Below are positions 52,119-60,056 of a stretch of DNA of 62,388 nucleotides, piece by piece. The position numbers were made by a program, and so were the translations under genes. The stretch spans positions 1 through 62,388 of the forward strand of contig CANFEB010000010.1 in the NCBI GenBank assembly GCA_947445775.1, given 5' to 3'. This DNA is from Oligoflexales bacterium. GTDB taxonomy: Bacteria; Bdellovibrionota_B; Oligoflexia; Oligoflexales; RGVZ01. Under the pieces are notes generated by a model. The model made no database searches, was not told the DNA's origin, and saw nothing but the letters and a program-made list of their open reading frames with translations. Positions within the stretch are counted from its first letter, which is position 1. Each line of letters opens with the position of its first letter.

Positions 52119-54435
52119 TCTTCACTGATCCACCTTTAGCCAGCTTGCCAAACAGAACCTGGTCGGCCAGGGGTTTAGCAATTTCATTCTGGATGAGGCG
52201 CGCCAAGGGTCTTGCTCCGAAGGCAGGATCGAAACCTTTGTCCGCCAAATATTCGCAGGCCGCATGGTCAAACGTCACGATGATATTCTTGGCGGCAAGT
52301 TTGGTGACGATTTCTTTGATGAACTTGTCGACCACGGAGAGGATCACCGGACGTGGCAGCGATTGGAAATAGATGACAGAGTCCAAGCGATTTCTGAATT
52401 CCGGCGAAAAGGCATTCTTCACGGCTTCGAGATCGCCCTTTTCCTCCGTAGATATTCCCGGTGTCCTGGTAAATCCGATGGCGCCGTGTAGCATCTCGCG
52501 GGCGCCGGCGTTGGTCGTCATGATGATGATGGTATTGCGAAAATCTGTGTGGCGCCCGTTGTTGTCGGTCAACGTCCCGTGGTCCATGACCTGGAGCAGG
52601 ATGTTTTGCAAATCAGGATGAGCCTTTTCAAACTCATCGAACAACAGCACAGCATGGGGGTTTTTGTTGATGGCATCGGTCAGGAGTCCACCCTGGTCAA
52701 ATCCAACGTATCCGGGAGGCGCACCGATCAAGCGCGAGACGGTATGGCGCTCCATGTACTCGCTCATGTCAAACCGGATGAACTCAATCCCCATGATGGC
52801 TGAAAGTTGCTTGGCAACCTCGGTCTTGCCAACACCAGTCGGCCCGGCAAAAAGGAAACTACCGATCGGTTTTTCTGCTGATCCAAGCCCAGAACGTGAC
52901 AGCTTGATGGCGGATGCCAGCGCATCAATTGCATGGTCCTGACCAAAGACGACAGCCTTGAGGCTCTTGTCCAGATCCTTAAGGGCTGATTTATCAGAGT
53001 TGGAAATTTTTTGAGGCGGGATGCGCGCCATTTTTGCAATCACGCTCTGAATGTCGTCGACGGTGATTATCCGCGGTTTGAAGGACTTGCTGGCAGCCTT
53101 TACGGGGTCGCGCGTCAGTGATGCCGCGGCACCCACCTCGTCGATGACGTCAATCGCCTTGTCAGGAAGTTTCTTGTCGCGCAAATATTTAGCGGATAGT
53201 TCCACAGCAGCGCGCAACGCGTCGGGCGTGTAACGGACTTTATGATGTTCTTCGTAGCGCGATTTGAGTCCCTTCAGGATCGCGACGGTGTCTTCGATGG
53301 AGGGCTCGTCAATATCGATTTTTTGGAAGCGCCGCACCAACGCATGATCCACTTCAAAGTGGCTGCGGAATTCCTTGAACGTCGTGGACCCGATGCATTT
53401 CAAGGTCCCGTTTGCCAAGGATGGCTTCAGCAAATTAGAGGCATCGAGGGTGCCACCGCTGACTGATCCGGCACCAATGACGGTATGGATCTCGTCGATG
53501 AAGAGGATCGCGTTTTTCTTTTTTTTGAGGGATGCCAATAGGCCCTTCAGGCGCTGCTCGAAATCACCGCGGAACCGGGATCCAGCCAGCAGCGCGCCCA
53601 TGTCCAATGAGAAAATAACTGCGCCTCGTAGCGGGAGTGGGACTTTATTTTCAGTGATGCGCAGTGCCAGACCCTCGGCGATGGCAGTTTTTCCAACGCC
53701 GGCGTCGCCGACTAGAAGTGGATTGTTTTTGCGGCGACGGCAAAGAATTTGGACGGTTCGTTCGATTTCGGCGTCCCGTCCTACCAGTGGGTCGATGTGC
53801 CCCTCGCGGGCGCGGGCGCACAAATCGACGGCGTAAAGAGCCAGTGGGTCGCGGCCGTTCTGGCGTTCCGACGGGCCTGATTCCGGATCGTCGTCATCTT
53901 CACGGGGTCCCTGATCGGGGCGTTCACCATCGCCGATCCGTCCAATCGGCTGTTCCGAACCGCGGGCCGTTGGATCCTTGGCGTCGTGTTCTTGATTTTC
54001 ACCTGGCTTGGCGATCCCATGTGAAATGTAGTTAATCACATCAAACCGGCTGATGTGCTGCTGCTGCAAAAAATACACGGCAAAGGAGTCCCGTTCAGAG
54101 AACAGCGCAACCAAAAGGTTTTCGCCTTTGATTTTGTCTTTGCCTGCGGCGCGTACGTGCTGAGCGGCGCGCTGGATCACCCTTTGGAATCCAATGGTCG
54201 GCTGGGGCATTTGTCCAGGCCGCAAGGTTCCCGTCGGAATATGCTCGTCGAAAAACTCTTCGATTTTCTGGCGGGTGTAATCCACGGAGCCACCGCAGGC
54301 CCGCAGGGCTTTGATGGCAGTGTCGTTTTGCAGAAGGGCAAATAGGACGTGCTCCACGGTCACATATTCATGACCGCGTCTTGCAGCCTCGCTCACCGCG
54401 AGGTTCAGGCTGACTTCCAGTTCGTGGCTGATCAT
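52078..54435 (-). CDS. clpA: ClpA, ATPase subunit of ClpAP protease
   Basis: 785 residues. Clp N domain (1 to ~140), an acidic linker, AAA1 with GDAGVGKTAIAEG (about 243-255) and AAA2 with GPTGVGKTEVAKQ, plus the DEFEKAHPD Walker B. The ClpS gene lies immediately upstream, which favours ClpA over ClpB or ClpC. It unfolds substrates for ClpP, which is not encoded here. Confidence 0.95.
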   Translation of the reverse strand: MISHELEVSLNLAVSEAARRGHEYVTVEHVLFALLQNDTAIKALRACGGSVDYTRQKIEEFFDEHIPTGTLRPGQMPQPTIGFQRVIQRAAQHVRAAGKDKIKGENLLVALFSERDSFAVYFLQQQHISRFDVINYISHGIAKPGENQEHDAKDPTARGSEQPIGRIGDGERPDQGPREDDDDPESGPSERQNGRDPLALYAVDLCARAREGHIDPLVGRDAEIERTVQILCRRRKNNPLLVGDAGVGKTAIAEGLALRITENKVPLPLRGAVIFSLDMGALLAGSRFRGDFEQRLKGLLASLKKKKNAILFIDEIHTVIGAGSVSGGTLDASNLLKPSLANGTLKCIGSTTFKEFRSHFEVDHALVRRFQKIDIDEPSIEDTVAILKGLKSRYEEHHKVRYTPDALRAAVELSAKYLRDKKLPDKAIDVIDEVGAAASLTRDPVKAASKSFKPRIITVDDIQSVIAKMARIPPQKISNSDKSALKDLDKSLKAVVFGQDHAIDALASAIKLSRSGLGSAEKPIGSFLFAGPTGVGKTEVAKQLSAIMGIEFIRFDMSEYMERHTVSRLIGAPPGYVGFDQGGLLTDAINKNPHAVLLFDEFEKAHPDLQNILLQVMDHGTLTDNNGRHTDFRNTIIIMTTNAGAREMLHGAIGFTRTPGISTEEKGDLEAVKNAFSPEFRNRLDSVIYFQSLPRPVILSVVDKFIKEIVTKLAAKNIIVTFDHAACEYLADKGFDPAFGARPLARLIQNEIAKPLADQVLFGKLAKGGSVKISVSADGQLSFDY

Positions 54436-54522
54436 GAGCCCTCCCGTACCGTCCCCATGATCTGGGACTTCATTTCCGATGCAAACTACAAGCCGGATTA
54501 CTAAGCTTGCCTCAAACTTTCT

Positions 54523-54891
54523 TTAGACCCGATCCATCGTGCATTGCAGAGGATGTTCGTTTTCCCGGGCGCATTCCATGACCAGCGCCACCTTGGTTTC
54601 GGCGATTTCATAGGGAAATACGCCGCAGATTCCGACTCCTTTGCTATGCACACTCAGCATGATTTCGGTTGCTCCCGCCTGGTCCTTGTTGAAAAAAGTC
54701 TCAAGTACCATCACGACAAATTCCATGGGGGTGTAGTCGTCATTGTGCAGCAGTACGCGATAAAGGTGCGGCGCGCGGATCTGAACCTTTCGTTCGGCGA
54801 CGACAGACACGCCGGTGCCGTTACCGTTGTCGTCAGCATTGTCGCTGCCGTTGGCGCCTACGTTCTTGATGATGGGCAGATTCGGACTCAT
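54523..54891 (-). CDS. clpS: ClpS adaptor
   Basis: 122 residues. ClpS core: YRVLLHNDDYTPMEFVVMVL, then MLSVHSKGVGICGVFPYEIAE and ECARENEHPLQCTM. It recruits N-degron substrates to ClpA. The N-terminal ~38 residues are a Gly/Asn/Asp-rich extension. GGAG six bases before ATG. clpA follows after 87 bases. Confidence 0.96.
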   Translation of the reverse strand: MSPNLPIIKNVGANGSDNADDNGNGTGVSVVAERKVQIRAPHLYRVLLHNDDYTPMEFVVMVLETFFNKDQAGATEIMLSVHSKGVGICGVFPYEIAETKVALVMECARENEHPLQCTMDRV

Positions 54892-55109
54892 TCAACTCCC
54901 CGGAACGAAGAAAGCTCTCAATAACTTCATTATCCAACATTGGATCTGTCTCTGCATCTGTCAACCCCAAGACTCATCGGCAGAATCTGAGTTTTTGTGC
55001 ACTGAATAGACAAAGTAATTAGATCGACGGTAACAGCATGAAATAACTGGACTTAAACAGTCCCTGACGCTTTCGCGCCCGATTTCGCCCTTTCGGCTTT
55101 TCGTAGCGT

Positions 55110-55168
55110 GACCGCCATTCCCTGGGGAAGCGAGGTTGGAGACTGCTTCTGCCTCGGTCTCTACTTCT
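55110..55168 (-). repeat. dispersed repeat, partial copy D
   Basis: About 58 bp like copy B 37750-37815 (CATTCCCTGGGGAAGCGAGG ... CTGCTTCTGCCTCGGTCTC), orientation as copy B. A degraded GACGC-TTTC-GCGCC hairpin lies at 55065-55078. The rest of the 54892-55192 gap holds nothing else recognised. Confidence 0.65.
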
Positions 55169-55192
55169 TCCAAGACTAACCGTTTGCGGATA

Positions 55193-56350
55193 TTAGAATG
55201 ACGGATCGGTGTGCGGAAGCGGTTTGTACTGAACCGGTTTTCCGCTTTGTTTCGGAGCGTCAGCCTTCATTGGCTTGCCATCGGGCAAGGAATACCATTG
55301 CTCCGCCCGTAATTCCTTGGGATTGAGGGAGGGATTTTTTGCGCTAGCGATTTCCGGGTCCATCTCGCGCTTGCGACACTTTTCAATTTTGTAGAGTTTC
55401 GAATAAAACGAGACAATTTTTCCTTCCACACCGCGACAGGCTTCATCCAATGGAATGATGTCAATGGCCTTGGCGTGGTCATACTGCCTAATGAACTCGA
55501 CATCGACAGTAGAAGGCATTTCGGGGCCGATTTGGAGCAGATCAAATTCTTCTTCACTGAGCGGAAATACATCCGAGCCCATTCCTGACTTAGGGCCGGT
55601 CTTTTTTTGCCAGACCACAAATGTTTCCCAGTCAGGAAAGAGGCGTTTTTTGCACTTCTGAATGAGGTAAACATCGACATAAGAAAAAGTGACGAATTTT
55701 CCCTCGAGCTGTTTGCAGCTGCGGCGCTTTTTTGCGCCTGAATCCACCATCGGCGTGCCGGCAGGAAGGGCGGCAATCACATTCGCCTCAACTTCCGTGA
55801 TTTTTAGTGTCCCCTGCATGACGTGGGATAAGGTCGCGGCGTCTTGGATCTGGCGGCGCTTGCAGGATTCGACCCGGTAGATGTCGCTGTAAAAACTGAT
55901 GTACTTGCCTTCGTATTTGGCGCAGGCGCTTTTGCGCTCGGCTGGGGCCACTGGCCGCAGTTTTGCTGGTTCAGAGGGTGGGACCTTGATGATGCTGTCG
56001 TCAGTTTCCTCTGGCCCACCAGCGGATTTATCACCAGCTCGCTGACCTGGGACGGATTTTGACGGGGCCGAGCGCGAAGCAGGAAATTCACCGCCGGCCG
56101 GGGGTTGATACTCGGGTTCCGGGCTTTCGGGGGGCGGCGGTGGTTCCGCTGGGGGATCGGGTGGGGGCGTGAAATCTTGCGCCAAGGCCGACCCAGATGT
56201 CAGTAACGCTGCGATGTTCGCGATGGTGGTTACGGTCAAAACGTCGAGGGCGAGCGCCATCACCCCCGCAACAATGGGCAGGCGGCATCTTGAAATGTAA
56301 AAGCCCGTTTCCACAACTGATATTGTCGCGGAAACGAGCTGCTTTGACAA
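55193..56350 (-). CDS. secreted protein with three cysteine-bounded repeats
   Basis: 385 residues. A hydrophobic signal region ends ALTSGSALA-Q-like (~57), followed by a Pro-rich stretch (PPPDPPAEPPPPPESPEPE) and three copies of a ~25-residue motif at ~143-167, 212-236 and 305-330. Each has the pattern C-x(3)-EGK-x-[IV]-[ST]-F-x-[SY]..Y-x-[VI]-x-x-C-[KR](2-3), with the two cysteines 20-21 residues apart. Examples: KYEGKYISFYSDIYRVESC and VEGKIVSFYSKLYKIEKC. Probably disulfide-bonded small domains. No known family recognised. Confidence 0.75.
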   Translation of the reverse strand: MSKQLVSATISVVETGFYISRCRLPIVAGVMALALDVLTVTTIANIAALLTSGSALAQDFTPPPDPPAEPPPPPESPEPEYQPPAGGEFPASRSAPSKSVPGQRAGDKSAGGPEETDDSIIKVPPSEPAKLRPVAPAERKSACAKYEGKYISFYSDIYRVESCKRRQIQDAATLSHVMQGTLKITEVEANVIAALPAGTPMVDSGAKKRRSCKQLEGKFVTFSYVDVYLIQKCKKRLFPDWETFVVWQKKTGPKSGMGSDVFPLSEEEFDLLQIGPEMPSTVDVEFIRQYDHAKAIDIIPLDEACRGVEGKIVSFYSKLYKIEKCRKREMDPEIASAKNPSLNPKELRAEQWYSLPDGKPMKADAPKQSGKPVQYKPLPHTDPSF

Positions 56351-56359
56351 CGCACGGCT

Positions 56360-56716
56360 TCAGTGGGCTTGGCGCAGTTTCTTGCGTTTGTGCTTGGAGG
56401 CCTTGTGCTTGGCAAGCTTGGCAGTTTTAAATTTGCTGATTTTACACGATGTGCTGGACTTTAATTTCCGGCTTTTGGCGACCCTGCTACCAGTTTTACT
56501 TTGGCTGGCAACACTTGCCCTGTGGGGGCTACGGTCGCTTGTGCTGTTTTTTTCAGCAGCGTTAACGGATGCGCTTCTTTGTGGGGATCCATTGGCCGCC
56601 AAGGCACTCCAGGTCACGTACCCTGCACCCCCAACACCAAGGGCCGCCAGTGATCCAATCACTGCGGTTAAAATCATCTTTCGGGATTTACTTGCTGATT
56701 TTCTTCTAGTCGCCAT
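56360..56716 (-). CDS. small basic membrane-anchored protein
   Basis: 118 residues from ATG 56716 (GGAGGGTGT ribosome-binding site). A Lys/Arg/Ser-rich start, one membrane segment (MILTAVIGSLAALGVGGAGY), then a Ser/Lys-rich basic tail ending KHKRKKLRQAH. It lies 9 bases before the cysteine-repeat gene, probably in the same operon. Function unknown. Confidence 0.65.
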   Translation of the reverse strand: MATRRKSASKSRKMILTAVIGSLAALGVGGAGYVTWSALAANGSPQRSASVNAAEKNSTSDRSPHRASVASQSKTGSRVAKSRKLKSSTSCKISKFKTAKLAKHKASKHKRKKLRQAH

Positions 56717-56837
56717 ACACCCTCCTGCTTTCTGCTTGAACCACCGCTTCTTCAACTCAACATCAACTCTTTTGGAAAAGCTCACGATCAGTAACTCCCG
56801 CCGTCAATTTCTCCCGTCCACTCAGCCATTGAGCAAG

Positions 56838-56869
56838 CGTTGGGCCAACGGACCGAGGTGTAACCTCGG
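56838..56869. other. tandem hairpins in a divergent intergenic region
   Basis: Two adjacent perfect stem-loops: CGTTGG-G-CCAACG (56838-56850) and CCGAGG-TGTAA-CCTCGG (56853-56869). A third (TTGCCC-GATGCA-GGGCAA) lies at about 56956-56973. They lie in a ~420-bp non-coding stretch between the divergent small basic gene and ubiD. No T-runs follow. Confidence 0.5.
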
Positions 56870-57136
56870 GGACGCCACATCAATTTTTAATTAGTAAAAT
56901 TTTATGTTTAGTTACAATAGGTTATCTACTTTCTCTCGCGGCTCACGATGCCCAGATTTTGCCCGATGCAGGGCAATCGTGAATGGCCCCTGTGCCGGAT
57001 TTCAATGACTGGTGTCGAATCATTAGACAGGTCAGCCGTGGGCGGTACTCTCTGGTCGCCTCTCGACTCTCGGCTGTTGGTTTATGTTTTTTACAGCTAA
57101 TAATGATTTCTAAATCATCAAGGAAGTACCTGCCCA

Positions 57137-58984
57137 ATGACGGCTGCCACCCATTTCACCAATTTGCGGTCTTTTCTGGATGCCCTCCGGTCGCGTGGCG
57201 ATCTGGTTGAAATTGACGCCGAAGTTGACGCTCATCTGGAAATTTCCGAAATCCATCGGCGCGTGATTGCTGCCGGCGGTCCGGCCTTGCTGTTTAAAAA
57301 CGTCAAAGGCAAAAAATTTCCTCTCGTCTGCAACATGTTCGGCTCCCGCCAGCGCGTCGATCTTGCCTTTGGAGAGGAAGCCAAAGATTTTGTTCGACGC
57401 ATTGCTGCGCTACCTGAAGAGCTTTTACCGCCATCGATTCGAAAGCTTTGGGGTCTGCGGGATCTTGGCCTGCGCGCGGCAAAAATTGGTTTTAAAACCT
57501 CAAGCCGTGCGGCCGTCCTGGCCCATCAAATTCCAGGCGCAGACCTGACGCAACTTCCGGCGACGACGAGTTGGGAAAAAGATGGCGGGCCTTTTTTGAC
57601 ACTGCCCCTCGTGCATACGCGGGGACTGCATGATGCTGCTGGACAGCATGGCAAACCCGAAAATCTTGGCATGTACCGCATTCAGATTTTTGAACCGGGC
57701 GAGGCCGGAATGCATTTTCAGATTGGCAAGGGTGGGGGATTTCACCTTCACGAAGCCGAGCGCGTTGGCAAGCCTTTGCCCGTTAATATTTACCTTGGCG
57801 GACCGCCGGCAATGATGCTGGCTGCCATTGCACCACTTCCCGAAAATGTTCCGGAACTTTTGCTGGCGTCGCTTCTGCAAAATTCAAAACTGCGGCGCTG
57901 CAAAATTCCGGTGCAGCCCGATCTTGCGGGTGTAGCCGAGGCCGAATTTTGTTTGGCTGGTTATGTACCCCCGGGTGTGCGTCGCCCTGAAGGTCCTTTT
58001 GGTGATCATTACGGTTATTACTCGTTGGTTCACGATTTTCCAGTGTTTCGTCCCAAAGCTATTTACCACCGCGAGGGCGCGATTTTTCCGTGCACGGTCG
58101 TCGGTAAACCGCGCCAAGAAGATTTTTATTTAGGGGATTACCTCACGGAACTTTTGTCGCCGCTATTTCCTGTGGTGATGCCGGCGGTGCGGGATCTGTG
58201 GAGTTACGGCGAGGCTGGTTACCACGCCCTCGCTGCTGCGGTGATCCGGGAACGCTATGGCCGTGAATCCCTGTCGTCGGTTTTTCGCATCCTTGGCGAA
58301 GGGCAACTTTCCCTGACTAAATTTTTGTTCGCCATCGACAAGCCAATTCCGTTGCGGGATTTTTCCAAGGTTTTGGTGCATGTTCTGGCGCGAGTTAATT
58401 GGCGCAAAGACCTGTTTATTTTTTCAGAAACTTCGATGGATACGCTGGATTATGCCGGAGCTGAATTAAACAAGGGCAGCAAGGGCGTGATCCTTGGCCT
58501 GGGTGAAGCCGTTCGCGATTTGCCCCACGAGTGGCATGGCACGGTCAGCGACAACCGCATCCGTGACGTGCGCGTTTTCTGTCCGGGATGTTTGGTGGTG
58601 GAGGTTCCTGCTTTTAAGGATGCCCCGGAAATTGGGGCTGCCATTTCGGCTTTGCCTGAATTTAAGGATTGGCCGCTGATTGTTGCTGTGGATAATGCGG
58701 CGCGCGCGACGCGCAACGAGCCAAGTTTTATTTGGACGGCCTTCACGCGCTTCAATCCCCAAACGGATTTATACGCCGCCAAGACCAACCTTGGGCGCAA
58801 CCGGGTTGAATACGAGGGTCCAGTGTTGCTGGATGCGCGGATGAAGCCTTGGTATCCGGATGAACTTTTTTGCGATGAAAAAACAGCCAAGACGGTCGAT
58901 CGCCGTTGGTTGGAGTATTTTCCAGGCGGTAAGGTGGTCATGGGCGATAGCACTGAGGCCGACTTGGGGCGCTGGCATTCTTGA
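57137..58984 (+). CDS. UbiD-family decarboxylase
   Basis: 615 residues, AAGGAAG upstream. UbiD features: LRSFLDALRSRGDLVEIDAE at the start, GMYRIQIFEPGEAGMHFQIG, PLPVNIYLGGPPA, RRPEGPFGDHYGYYSL and the catalytic-type Glu region. Prenylated-FMN-dependent decarboxylase. Length over 600 residues resembles menaquinone-pathway-type decarboxylases rather than ~490-residue UbiD of ubiquinone synthesis. UbiX is not encoded here. Confidence 0.88.
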   Translation: MTAATHFTNLRSFLDALRSRGDLVEIDAEVDAHLEISEIHRRVIAAGGPALLFKNVKGKKFPLVCNMFGSRQRVDLAFGEEAKDFVRRIAALPEELLPPSIRKLWGLRDLGLRAAKIGFKTSSRAAVLAHQIPGADLTQLPATTSWEKDGGPFLTLPLVHTRGLHDAAGQHGKPENLGMYRIQIFEPGEAGMHFQIGKGGGFHLHEAERVGKPLPVNIYLGGPPAMMLAAIAPLPENVPELLLASLLQNSKLRRCKIPVQPDLAGVAEAEFCLAGYVPPGVRRPEGPFGDHYGYYSLVHDFPVFRPKAIYHREGAIFPCTVVGKPRQEDFYLGDYLTELLSPLFPVVMPAVRDLWSYGEAGYHALAAAVIRERYGRESLSSVFRILGEGQLSLTKFLFAIDKPIPLRDFSKVLVHVLARVNWRKDLFIFSETSMDTLDYAGAELNKGSKGVILGLGEAVRDLPHEWHGTVSDNRIRDVRVFCPGCLVVEVPAFKDAPEIGAAISALPEFKDWPLIVAVDNAARATRNEPSFIWTAFTRFNPQTDLYAAKTNLGRNRVEYEGPVLLDARMKPWYPDELFCDEKTAKTVDRRWLEYFPGGKVVMGDSTEADLGRWHS

Positions 58985-59058
58985 TGAAAGCGCAGCTTTA
59001 CCCCTCCCCCGTCTTGTTTTTGACGAGTGGGGCACCAGGTGCAGTCATGTAGAGCAGT

Positions 59059-59991
59059 TTAAACTTGTTGAATGCCGGCCAATTGCCAAGTTACGGCACC
59101 TGGTCCCTTGGCAAAAGTCCAATCCTCTTCAAACTTGACTGGTAAGGAATCACTGCCGGCAACCACCTGTCCTGATTTTTCATCGGTGGTGTAATCCAAT
59201 AGATTGGCAGTAAATCTCACGGACGAATAATCGGTATTTTCTTCCTGCCAGGTGTTGAGCACTGTCGCGCCCCGGACTGTAATATTTTCAAGTCTGTTGA
59301 TTTGTTGTTTTTGTTTGAGCTCGGCAAGGTCTTGCTCCAAGACGGATTGGATGTCGACGTCGAGCACATTTTTGACGGATGTCAGGTCACGGCGTGTCCA
59401 GGCGCCTTGGACCCTGAAAAAGATGTCGGAGGCTGTTTCCGCGTCAATGCCTTCTGGGGTTAGCGCGCGATATTGATTCAGGGGTTGGGTCTCTGGGGTG
59501 GCGTGGGTGCTTCCGTAATGGTTTTGGTTGCTGTTGCCGCCAGCATAACTGTTGCCATAACTTCCCGATTGCGAACGAGATTTCCACCAACGAAATCCAA
59601 AATAGGCCAAACCTGCGATCAAGATGATCGGCAAAATTCCCGACCCGCCGGAACCGCCGCCAAATCCACCTGCAAGACCGAGGGAACTAAAAAGCATGCT
59701 GCCGAGTAAGCCGCCGGCCATTCCCCCTGCCATATTGCGCAGAAACCCACCGCCACCTGCTGGGGCAGGAGCGCCCGCGGGTTGTGCAGAATTGGGTTTA
59801 TTGAATTGCTGTGAATTTCCCTGAGAAGGAGGCGATGAATACCTTCTGGAGCCAAAACCAGAAGAACGGCCACTGGATCTGCCGCCGCCAAGGCGGGCTT
59901 CGGCAGCCGTCGAACTTATTTCAAGCATGGCGCCAGTGAAAAACACGAGAGCCAAAATACCGAGGCACCACTTGGTCACAATTCTAAACAT
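59059..59991 (-). CDS. Tim44-domain protein
   Basis: 310 residues. A signal or anchor segment, then the RLGGGRSSGRSSGF motif typical of bacterial Tim44-like proteins, a Gly-rich region with a second membrane segment (LPIILIAGLAYFGFRWW) and a C-terminal Tim44-like domain (LTPEGIDAETASDIFFRVQ ... EEDWTFAKGPG). Envelope protein of unclear function. Confidence 0.88.
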   Translation of the reverse strand: MFRIVTKWCLGILALVFFTGAMLEISSTAAEARLGGGRSSGRSSGFGSRRYSSPPSQGNSQQFNKPNSAQPAGAPAPAGGGGFLRNMAGGMAGGLLGSMLFSSLGLAGGFGGGSGGSGILPIILIAGLAYFGFRWWKSRSQSGSYGNSYAGGNSNQNHYGSTHATPETQPLNQYRALTPEGIDAETASDIFFRVQGAWTRRDLTSVKNVLDVDIQSVLEQDLAELKQKQQINRLENITVRGATVLNTWQEENTDYSSVRFTANLLDYTTDEKSGQVVAGSDSLPVKFEEDWTFAKGPGAVTWQLAGIQQV

Positions 59992-60056
59992 GGGGATTCT
60001 CCTTTAAAGTTGGCAAGCAATTCATTTTCGCAGAAAAATTATCCTGAAATCCAATC

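Noticed and set aside
54935..54960. TTGACA-like -35 on the minus strand before clpS with GATAAT downstream
   Set aside because: The spacing is about 24 bases, too long for a sigma70 promoter.
54961..55173. 70-codon minus-strand ORF containing an EAEAVSNLASPGNG stretch
   Set aside because: It is the translation of partial repeat copy D joined to unrelated sequence; no start signal.
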